Assembly (NCBI GenBank): GCA_009801015.1
Contig: VHZZ01003135.1
Location: forward strand, 32,768 to 63,542
Source: Silene noctiflora
Lineage: Eukaryota > Streptophyta > Magnoliopsida > Caryophyllales > Caryophyllaceae
Direction of reading: 5' to 3'
DNA: 30,775 nt
This document shows positions 18,825 through 28,285 of the stretch, piece by piece. A model generated the notes under the pieces. It saw nothing but the letters and a program-made list of their open reading frames with translations. It made no database searches and was not told the origin of the DNA. Position numbers and translations under genes: made by a program. Each line of letters begins with the position of its first letter. Position 1 is the stretch's first letter.

Positions 18825-21800
18825 ATGGCCACCAACCATACCGATACCCTTATCTCCAATCCCCACACCTGTCCTGGCTTAAGCAAGACGGCCTAATTCT
18901 AGGCGCCCTCATGGGCACCATAACCTCAGCCCTACAAACCTTAATAGTAAGGGCAAAGACCGCTAAAGAGGCTTGGGATATCCTAGCCCATACCTATGCC
19001 AATCCATCCCGTATTCATATCCAACAACTGAAAGAAAAATTCGATTCGATAGTAAAAACCACGGATCAAACCATCAGTGAATATATTCATTCCGTCAAAG
19101 CCTGTGTGGATCAACCTGCTCTTATGGGCAAAATAATTGATCCAGAGGACGTTATTTCAAAGGTCCTCAAAGGCCTCGACTATGAACTTTACAACCCAGT
19201 TATTAATATGGTACGTAACCGGGACACACCCATAAGTTTCGAAGCTCTCCACGAGAAGTTACTTCAGCATGAATTGTTTCTCAAACACCAACCCAGTACC
19301 AATCACTTCACTCCCTCTGCCAACCCTGCCTATCGGCACAATCACCAAAACAAGACTCACTATCGCTCACCGAACCCTGGCTATAACCACACCACCACCG
19401 TTGCCCAACCACCCAACCAATTTAACCCTCGACCATTCAAAGGTCGGTGCCAATGGTGCCGCGAAACAGGTCATGTTATTGCCAATTGTCCACTGTTTCG
19501 AAAACTCTTCCCCAACATTACCTTCCCTGCTCCGCCCACCACCCGCTACCACCAACCCTCACCACAAGCACACACCGTGACCAATGGAGCAGCGGCCCCA
19601 AACTCATATTTTCTCCTTGATAGCGGCGCAAGTCATCATATTACCCATGACTTGGATACCCTCGCCTTCCATTCTCCTTATACCGGTCCTGATGACCTTA
19701 TCATTGGAGACGGTTCCGCCATACCAATCGCCAATATAGGTAGCTTTACTTTACAACCGCTTAAATTTAGTAATGTTCTTCACGTTCCGAAAATATCGCG
19801 AAATATATTGTCTATATCCCAATTATGCCGTGATAATCAAGTGTTTGTTGTTTTCTCACATGACTGGTTTTTTGTCAAGGCGATAGCAACGGGAACCACA
19901 CTTCTCCAGGGCCGAGTTAAAGACGGAATTTACGAGTGGTGTCCTTCTAAACCCAAAGTCTATGCCTCTATCAAAGGACCCGCTTTGTTGTCTTGGCATC
20001 ATAAGCTAGGACATCCAACATATGATGTAATCAAGCTTATTAAGAAAAACTTACCATTTTCTATTTACGATTATGTTCACTATGAATCATGCAATGTCTC
20101 AAAAAGCAAGAAGCTACCATTCTTTATCTCCTCGTTCAAAACGAACGAACCCCTCGACCTTATTTTTTCTGACCTTTGGACAAGCCCGGTTANATCATTC
20201 GACCATTACAAATATTACATCGTATTCGTTGATCATTATAGCAAGTATGTTTGGTTGTATCCATTAAAGCAAAAATCCGACACTACTCAATTATTTCTAC
20301 AATTTAAAGCTCTCGTAGAAAAACATTTTAATAAACCAATTAAACATTTTTTCTCCGCTAATGGAGGTGAGTATATTAAATTATCCACCACTCTACTTAA
20401 CAATGGTATCTCTCACTCAACGTCTCCCCCGCATACTCCCGAGCACAATGGCTATGCCGAGAGGAGACACCGTCACATAGTCGAAATGGGCTTAGCCCTT
20501 CTCAACCACGCTCATCTTCCCACCAAGTACTGGCCATTTGCCTTCAGTACTGCAACTTATCTCATTAATCGCCTTCCCACTCGGTCCTTACAAGGCAACT
20601 CACCATACTCCGTAATTCACAATAAACAACCCGACTACACCAATCTTCACAACTTTGGTTGCCTTTGCTATCCTTGGCTAAGGCTCTACACCAAACACAA
20701 ACTAGAAAACCGCTCTATCCCATGTGTCTTTGTTGGTTACTCCACCACCCAAAGTGCCTATCATTGTCTTGATCCAAAGACTCATCGCATCTACACCTCG
20801 CGTCACGTCAAATTCTATGACGATATCTTTCCCTTCACCAAACTACCCGCTGCCTTCCTGTCCTCTCCATCCATTGATGAGTGGACCACACTCTCCCTTC
20901 CCATCCTGCCTACCCATCCCCTCACTCCCCCACCAGCACCATCACCATCACCATCACCCTCCCTGGACCTGCCTAACGGCACCAAACACCCCATCACCAT
21001 TGTCTACACCCATCGAATTCCCACCCAACCTCCCCACTCAAGTACAGAATCTCCCTCTTCTATCCCCCCCGTCGACTCCATCAACCCCATACCAAACACC
21101 TCTGAGCTCAACCCCTCCCCTCCCCATCCCCTGCTCCATCCTCCCATCGCCCCAAAACAGCACCTCCTCCGCCAGTAAAATCTGTCACCACTCGACATGC
21201 TAACAACATTAGAAAGCCGAACCCAAAATATGCGAAACTTGCTTATACCTCAACCTTAACCACGAGCCTCCTCAACACTGTCAAGCAAGCTCTTGTCCTT
21301 CCTCATTGGCGCCAAGCGATGCAAGACGAATATAACGCTCTTGAACGTAACCACACTTGGACCTTAGTCCCACGCTCCTCCGCTCAAAACATCATTGGAT
21401 GTAAATGGGTATATAGAAACAAGTATAATCCCGATGGAACTCTCAAACAACACAAAGCCCGCCTCGTTGCAAAAGGATTTCATCAACGCCCGGGCATCGA
21501 CTATACAGAAACCTTCAGTCCCGTTATCAAAACCACCACCGTTCGCCTAATTCTTTCACTAGCCGTGACCAAAGCCTGGGCCCTCCGTCAACTTGACGTA
21601 AATAACGCATTTCTACAAGGCACTCTAACGGACAATGTATTTATGACTCAACCACCTGGATTTGTTGATCAAAACAACCCTGATTTCGTTTGCAAATTAC
21701 ACAAAGCCATTTACGGACTCAAACAAGCTCCTCGAGCTTGGTACACCGAGCTCAAGTCATATCTAACTACCATTGGATTCACTCAATCAATTTCCGACCC

Positions 21801-22882
21801 TTCTTTATTTATTTTACAAACCAAAATAACTAGTATCTATATGCTTATTTATGTAGACGACATAATAATTACAGGACCAAATCCCTCTCACTTACAAACC
21901 TTCATCACTAAACTCTCTAACCGTTTTTCCCTTAAGGACCCCGGACCACTCTTATACTTCCTTGGCATTGAAGTCACTCCAAATGCTCAAGGTCTCCACC
22001 TAAGTCAATCTAGACCTCCTTACAAAATACAACATGGCGGATGCCAAACCAAACACCACTCCTATAGCTACATCACCTCCTCTTCTGCGCGAAGACAACA
22101 AACCCGTTCAAGATCACTCCACCTATCGAGCTATCGTTGGGAGCTCACAATATCTGTCTCTCACTCGGCCTGACATTGCTTTCACCACCAACCGTCTTGC
22201 TNAATTTCTTCATCATCCCACTGCCATTCATTGGACAGCATTAAAACGTCTTCTCCGCTACCTTCAAGGCACTCAAGCACATGGACTCCAACTCTATAAA
22301 CTCACTCCTCTTTGTCTCCACGCATTTTGTGATGCCGACTTTGGAGGTGACAAAGACGACTATTTCTCAACGACTGGCTACATTATTTATCTAGGTCATA
22401 ACCCGATCTCCTGGTCTTCCAAGAAACAAACAGGTGTTGCCATCTCCGCCACTGAAGCTGAATTTCGCGTTGTTGCTTCCGTCACCACAGAAACTCTCTG
22501 GCTTCGCAACCTACTCTCTGAGCTGCACATCACAGTCACCCAACCACCAACCATCTTCTGTGACAACATCTCCGCCACGCTCTACGCCAAGAACCCCGTC
22601 TTTCACTCTAGGATGAAACACATGGCCATCTCCTTCCACTTTGTCAAACAACAGCTTCAGCTCGGTCAAATACGTATCTCTCATGTCGCAAGCAAAGATC
22701 AAATCGCAGATATCCTTACCAAGCCGCTGCACAAACAACAATACCATGAGTTACGAGACAAGCTTGTCCTTACCACGAGGACGTCCAACTTGAGGGGGCG
22801 TATTAACAGTATATTTCCACATAATATTTCCAGCTCACAAGATCAAATCACCAACTCACAAGATCAATTCCATCCTACATAA
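18825..22882 (+). pseudogene. Degenerate Ty1/copia gag-pol
   Basis: The Gag ATG is at 18825, but a deletion and frame change near 18870 removes the N-terminal part of Gag. The main frame (18815-21178, 787 codons) then carries the zinc knuckle CQWCRETGHVIANC at about residue 212 and the protease DSGA at 269. Integrase follows with WHHKLGH at 394, one Cys at 426 with Ser at the second Cys position (429), Asp453, Ala515 at the second catalytic Asp position, and Glu549. A frameshift near 21160 precedes the reverse transcriptase (from about 21319), which has an intact YVDD near 21849. Another frame break near 22020 precedes RNase H (CDAD, TEAE and FCDN motifs). The last frame ends inside the 3' LTR. 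N bases lie at 20193 and 22202. This copy cannot encode a functional polyprotein. Confidence 0.93.
22791..22800 (+). other. Polypurine tract of element 1
   Basis: TGAGGGGGCG lies immediately before the 3' LTR, the expected place for plus-strand priming. Confidence 0.85.
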
Positions 22883-23054
22883 TCTCTCAATCAAGCTATC
22901 ATATCTTGTAAATATAACAATGGCATAATTTTGTCAATCAATTAGCATCTTTGTATAGGCTCCTCTCCTTATTTAGTTGTATATCCTCTCTATATATACT
23001 GTAACTTTCAGTCATCAATAACACACACAATTCATTCTAAACTCAAGTCTTATA
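22801..23054 (+). repeat. 3' LTR of Ty1/copia element 1
   Basis: 254 bp, beginning TATTAACAG and ending CTTATA, followed directly by the CCACC target duplication. Roughly nine substitutions and one 5-bp indel separate it from the 5' LTR by eye. Confidence 0.92.
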
Positions 23055-23059
23055 CCACC

Positions 23060-23859
23060 TACCACGCTAGAGAAAGGAGCTTTCGAGGTACTAGACAAAT
23101 GTTGGTGTTGATACTGATGTTTGCTCAGCCTATAAGGTGAAAAAAAATATCAGTATTTCAGTTTACCATTCACTAGCTAGCTATTTCCTGAGGTAAATGT
23201 GCCGTCTGTTCTCAAGGCTTTACATAAAGGATGTTAACTGTTGCCGAATTTAGTCCGTAAAACAAATGACTGAAAACACCAGTGCTCGAGCTTTAAGTTT
23301 AGTTGGAGGAGTGCATTACGCATGAAACACTTTAGGTTTCCGGTAGTCACGACATATTATCAGCCCTTCGGAACTTATTCCTTCATTCATCTCTCTGCCT
23401 AATGATCATATTCTTCTAATGTATATCCTATGCTAGCGTTAGAGTTGGGTTTACCTTAAAATAAACGACATGTTCAGGTATCATGTCTTATTTGAGTTTC
23501 ATGTGGTAAAAACACGTATACGGGAAGATGGAGTTATAAAGCTTGGGGTACCTGAATAATTTAGTCCAAGTCAATTTATTAGGTTGCCTCTAGATGCTAT
23601 ATTCACTTCCCTTGGTCCAAGATAGTAGGAATTTCTATTAAGGGATGATATCAGAATGAGGCTAGATTACAGATTATTTTGGCAGCGAAATGCGTATAAG
23701 AAAACAAATAATTCCATCTAGAATTTGTGTGTTTTTCCACATAGAAAGAAATTGTTGAATGCTGAAATATCTAGCAATGCAGATTAAGTCAAGGATTATG
23801 TGTATTTTGACCTTGAAAATAAGGTATCCTTTCTCCCAATCTAGAAGGGGTCTTGATCA
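23060..23859. other. Upstream region of gene 5, no gene
   Basis: DNA between the copia element and the gene 5 core promoter. No exon, RNA gene or repeat is recognised. It presumably holds distal promoter sequence of gene 5. The 91-aa frame at 23759-24034 only overlaps the promoter and exon 1 and has no domain. Confidence 0.5.
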
Positions 23860-25622
23860 AAGTCTTATAAAGAGAGCTTCATGTTTTCTTATAAGAGGTT
23901 CTTGTGACTACCCTGTTATTTTACAACCACTCCTTTCTCAAAGCCACCTTAAGTCCTTAAGACTTAAAAATGGAGCTTCCATTTTTCTCTTCATTTTTCG
24001 CCATGCTCTTCATCTTCCCCTTAATATTTCATAATTTTGTCGAAGCTGATACTGACGAGTATGAGGAATGTAAGAAGCAATTTCAGTGTCCTAACAGTAA
24101 ATTTAACCTAAGCTACCCTTTCTATGGAGATAACCGCCCTTCATATTGTGGTTATCCCGGTTTTCAAATTGATTGCGGAGTTTCTCATCCTGAGATTTCA
24201 ATGTCATCAGAGATTTACTACCTTCTCAGTACGANTTCAACTTCAGATACTGTAACTGTTGTTTCACAAGACTATTACACATTTAATGGTGTTTGTCCAC
24301 AAAGTTTGAACATAAACTNGACCCTTTACCAATATGCATCCACAAATGAAAATGTTACCATCTTCTATGACTGTCCTAGTACAACTGCCACCACAGCAAA
24401 TCCGTTTTCCTGTAGGGACGCAAGTAACCCTAACCAAATAGGTTACTATACGACTCAGAATAGCGAGTCCTCTCAAGCTAAAACCCTAAATGCAACATGC
24501 CAGACCAGTGTTGTCTTGCCAACACTACCCCAATCTCTATCTAATCAGAATACCGGTAGTGGTAGCTTACCGGGGATTTTTCGCGTTGGTTTTGGATTAG
24601 AGTGGATTGCAGAGANCAAGCTTTGTGATGGGTGTCGTGGATCAGGAGGCTTGTGTGGTTCTGATGCTGCTCTCCGTAAATTTACCTGTTATTGCTCTAA
24701 TGGATCTTACGAATCTGATTGCAATGGTATGAATCCTTACCCTTCTCTACCCAAATTTTAATGCTAGGTTCTGATTTAGGTAACTACTGTTGCATATTTT
24801 TATTCGGGGTCATTGAACATGAACTTTTGATACATGATTAACGGAAATGTTGGCAACATGTTGGCGATAGAGAGAATACTTTTATAAGTTGATATTTAGG
24901 TTGAAAATTGAGATCTTCAAGTAATGGTTTCTTTGTTGAAAAACCAGATAAACTAATGGGTTGAAAGTAATATTATCACAAATTATAGTTTTTATCCCGT
25001 AGTGAAGAAACAAGTTACTGAAGATTCCTTACATCCGAACCCCCCCTACCCACCCCCCAACACACACCCTGCGGTTTGCAGGAAGCCGGGAACTCTTGAG
25101 GCATTGGGGTACTGTTACAGTTGTATTCACATAAAAATTATATTTCTTCCTAACAACTCTTATAGCTAGTTTAGAATTGAGGACCAACTTCTTTAAAAAA
25201 AAATAAAAATTGAATGCCAAAGTCAAAAGATCTATTACGCAACTTTAGGATGCAGTAGAGGGTCAAACAGGCTTATGCAGACAAGTCAGTAACTCAGAAT
25301 TCCTTCAAAATCTTTTTTGTATTGTATTTCAGACAGGAAGTTTCCAAGTATGACTAAGAAGTCTTCGTTCAAAGCTCTCATCATTCAAAGAATACTTCTT
25401 TGATTATTCAACATGTTATAATTCCTTCATGAAACTGCTTTTGCTGATGCCGTAAAATTAGAAACCTGCAAGTAGTTGTTTCAGTCTGTAAATAAAGGGA
25501 TGAACCTATAACTGTCGATCAGGTAACAGTAAAGCAGTATCATCCTAATTCCTAAATGAATTTTTTTAAATTAGTGAACTATTTGCCAAATTTCATGTAT
25601 AAAACTTTCTAAGGCATAATTT
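23860..25622 (+). repeat. Inverted duplicate partner of about 8899-10790
   Basis: Promoter-proximal DNA, exon 1 and about 0.9 kb of intron 1 of gene 5 align with the reverse complement of the gene 2 block. Positions 24127-24660 pair with 10530-9997 without gaps and differ by eye only at the N bases 24235, 24319 and 24616. A patch at 24661-24676 differs clearly, then near-identity resumes to about 24896. Beyond that the intron is diverged, with small indels. Confidence 0.88.
23866..23872 (+). promoter_or_regulatory. Possible TATA box of gene 5
   Basis: TATAAAG lies about 100 bp upstream of the ATG at 23970, a usual plant spacing for a short 5' UTR. No transcription start is known. Confidence 0.4.
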
Positions 25623-27257
25623 GCTGTCATAATTTATGTTTTCGTATCATGACAAAGCAAAGTTGGATTTTCAGAGTATTTTCTAACTTCATGTTTCAGT
25701 TGCAGGAAACAGTTCATCCAAGTCCAAGACGGGAGTTATAATAGGTAATTTTCTGCTTTCGTCACTATTCACTAATGTAACCAGAGTTAACACTTAACAA
25801 GGATCTGAAAGTAAATAAAAATTGAAAAGTTTTCGATATTATCTTCAGGGGTATTAGTTGGAGTTGTTCTAGTTGCAGCTCTAGTTTCCGGCTGCCTTTT
25901 CATGATTCGAAGAAGGAAGAGACTTCTCCCTGAGACTACACCCAAAGAGGATCTCCGTCCAGCCACTCTGAGTATAGACCCTAACTCAAGCAGTGAGTTT
26001 CATTCAAGCCAAGATTACACCACTACCACCACTACTGCTAGTAATTCAAGTAATCTCTCTCCAAGCATGCCCTCTTACCCATCATCGAAATCTAACATTG
26101 AAAACAATAGCAGCTATTATGGTGTTAATCTATTCAGTTATACTGAACTTGAACAAGCTACTGATAACTTTACTCGCGAGCTTGGAGATGGTGGCTTTGG
26201 TGCTGTTTATTATGGTATGACAAAAAAAAACCCACCTTTCATTTTCCATGATAAAACTATGTGATATACTATGGCATCATAATTACATGTAGTGAGTTTT
26301 TGTTGAGGAGTTTTCTCAAACGGTACTTCTTCAGGTGAGCTCCGGGATGGGCGTGCGGTTGCAGTCAAACGCTTGTTTGAGAATAGTATCAGGCGTATGG
26401 GACAGTTCATGAATGAAGTAAAGATTTTAGCTCGCTTAAGGCATGATAACTTGGTCATTTTGTATGGGTGTACATCGAAAACCAGCAGAGATCTCCTTTT
26501 GGTCTATGAGTACATCGCAAATGGGACAATTGCTGATCATCTCCATGGTAAATATTCAGCTTCTAATAAACTAACTTGGCCTATACGACTCAGCATTGCT
26601 GTTGAGACTGCAGAGGCCTTGTGTTATCTTCACAATAAGGATGTCATCCACCGTGATGTCAAAACGACCAACATTCTCCTGGACAATAAATTCAAAGTAA
26701 AGGTGGCTGATTTCGGGTTATCAAGGTTGTTTCCTAACGATGTCACCCATGTGTCCACTGCACCACAAGGAACTCCTGGTTATGTTGATCCTGACTATTA
26801 TCAGTGTTACCGTCTTACTGAAAAAAGTGATGTTTATAGTTTCGGAGTTGTTCTGATTGAGCTAATATCATCAAAAATGGCAGTAGATGTCGAAAGGGAA
26901 AACCATGACATAAATTTGGCTATGATGGCTGTTGATAGAATTCAGAAGAAAGCGCTCAGTGAGCTAGTCGACCCCCATCTAGGGTATGATGAGGATTATG
27001 TTGTACAAAAGACAGTGAAATTAACAGCAGAATTAGCTTTCCAGTGTTTACAGCATGATAGGGAGATGCGACCTTCAATGAAAGAAGTACTCGAGACGTT
27101 AAAAGAAATACAGAAGCAAAACAGTGAATACACAAAACAAATAGTGGTGTACATTCAAGAACGCGATGATGAAGTAGGACTCTTGAAGAATACTCCTTCC
27201 TTTTCACCCGAAACATATGTTGATTACAGAATGTCAGATGACAACCGGCAGCACTAA
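23970..27257 (+). CDS. Gene 5: LRK10L-1-type receptor-like kinase (RD), four exons
   Basis: Predicted plasma-membrane receptor Ser/Thr kinase; ligand unknown. Exons are 23970-24726, 25706-25744, 25849-26214 and 26335-27257 (757+39+366+923 nt), giving 694 aa plus stop, with GT-AG introns and phase-1 junctions. Residues 1-26 form a signal peptide, followed by a GUB_WAK-like cysteine region and a WAK_assoc-like region ending at exon 1. The membrane helix is about 267-285, then comes a basic RRRKR stop-transfer and a Ser/Thr-rich juxtamembrane stretch (about 310-350). The kinase has GDGGFG at about 378-383, split from the rest by intron 3 just after the loop. It also has the VAVK Lys at 399, HRD at 493-495 and DFG at 513-515, so it is an RD kinase. 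The FSYTELEQATDNF, STAPQGTPGYVDPDYY and LAFQCLQ motifs match Arabidopsis LRK10L1.2 (At1g18390) as I recall it. Three N bases lie in exon 1. It runs opposite to the tandem cluster. Confidence 0.9.
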
Positions 27258-27620
27258 TTTTTTTTCTTACTTCCTCGTTTTGTTACCGAGAGGCAGTTAT
27301 TAACAGTCTAGTGTTTAGGATATGTTCTTGTACATAGTACTTCATATAATGTATCAAAGTTTTCATCTTTAGTTGTGCAAACATTTTCCTTACTTTGCCA
27401 TATGCGGGATTCTTTGAAGCGATTAGTAATGTTTGCCGTACGTCTCAAGACCTGTTTAATATGTATCGAATGTCGTTATTGTTGTATAAAATGGTGATAT
27501 ATGAATTATATGACTTCAGGAAATTTATTTATGTCAATTAATAGTTCTTACAATCAAATGACATTTCAGAAATTCTATAGGTGAATTAAGAGTAACAGAT
27601 TTGGGAGGGAAACATTTTTA

Positions 27621-27622
<2 letters not shown>

Positions 27623-27652
<30 letters not shown>
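27623..27652 (+). repeat. Homopolymer (T)30
   Basis: Thirty consecutive T bases. Read on the minus strand it is an A-tail-like run, but no retroposed coding sequence or SINE body with flanking direct repeats was recognised beside it. Confidence 0.95.
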
Positions 27653-27951
27653 CAAAGGCTTTGTCTTAGCTTTGACTGCACTCAAATCCAGGGATTGCTG
27701 GTTAGACGGACCAACTTTAATGCTTTTCTTCCTTTTTGATTTTTCAAGCATCCCTCTTTGAAAAAGAAAAACACGTTTTCTTAATTGAAAGTTTATTTAC
27801 CAGAAATTTACTGAATTTCATACATGTTACTTCAGCTTGAGCTAGTTCAGTAAATATGTGATTCATCAAGCTTTTAGCCATAAACTCGTTTCCTAGTTCG
27901 AAACTAGCATGGCTAAAGAAAAAACATCTTTGACAACATAAAGGGCGAGAA

Positions 27952-27985
27952 CACCTAAGAGGGGGAGGGGGGTGAATTAGGTGTC
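27952..27985. repeat. Inverted repeat with G-rich loop
   Basis: Perfect 8-bp arms ACACCTAA (27952-27959) and TTAGGTGT (27978-27985) enclose an 18-base loop containing two long G runs. It lies about 35 bp outside the inferred LTR end of the second copia element. Function unknown. Confidence 0.7.
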
Positions 27986-28019
27986 TATTTAAAAATTTTA
28001 AACTTAATGAATGACTAAG

Positions 28020-28248
28020 TGCAACACAGTGTAAAGAATATGTGTATTTGTATATTTCAACAGAAGAATTGTACAGTGCTATTTATAATTACAAAAGGGA
28101 ACACATCCCTATAATCTAGCAAGTAAACTAGGAAACAATAATTTGTTATAGTAACAAATAAGAGAATAATATGTACATTATTATAGACGAGATATGATTG
28201 CTGTAATCAAGGGATTATGGTTGACTGGAGGTGGAAGCATTATCTTCA
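28020..28248 (-). repeat. Probable 3' LTR of element 2
   Basis: On the minus strand it starts TGAAGATAATGC, just after the purine-rich GAGCGGGAATAT. It carries a TTATAAATAG TATA-like motif near 28085 and a TG..CA-compatible end at GTGTTGCA. The length of 229 bp is close to element 1's LTRs. The outer boundary is inferred, because the second LTR is outside the window. The predicted target duplication is CTAAG at 28015-28019. Confidence 0.5.
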
Positions 28249-28285
28249 ATATTCCCGCTCAAGATGGACGGGCGGTGGCGAAGTC

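Larger units (their letters stand above)
18471..23054 (+). mobile_element. Full-length Ty1/copia retrotransposon, inactivated; TSD CCACC
   Basis: Complete structure of about 4.58 kb: 5' LTR 18471-18729, primer-binding site at 18730, gag-pol remnant, polypurine tract 22791-22800 and 3' LTR 22801-23054. The target-site duplication CCACC lies at 18466-18470 and 23055-23059. The order protease-integrase-RT-RNase H identifies Ty1/copia. Short LTRs and a tRNA-iMet-type PBS suit the Ale/Retrofit-like group, though the lineage was not tested. The LTRs differ at roughly nine positions plus a 5-bp indel, so the insertion is not very recent. It lies 0.9 kb upstream of gene 5 in the same orientation. Confidence 0.95.
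27258..28014. other. 3' region of gene 5 with poly-T tract
   Basis: Probable 3' UTR followed by AT-rich spacer up to the second copia element. It holds a 30-T homopolymer and a short G-rich inverted repeat (both listed). No gene is seen. Confidence 0.55.

Noticed and set aside
20724..21203. Pro/His-rich 159-aa frame and neighbouring frames in the copia element
   Set aside because: They are alternate-frame readings of the low-complexity Pro/Ser-rich region after the integrase of element 1.
27623..27652. (T)30 considered as the tail of a retroposed gene on the minus strand
   Set aside because: No intronless coding copy or flanking direct repeats were found next to it.
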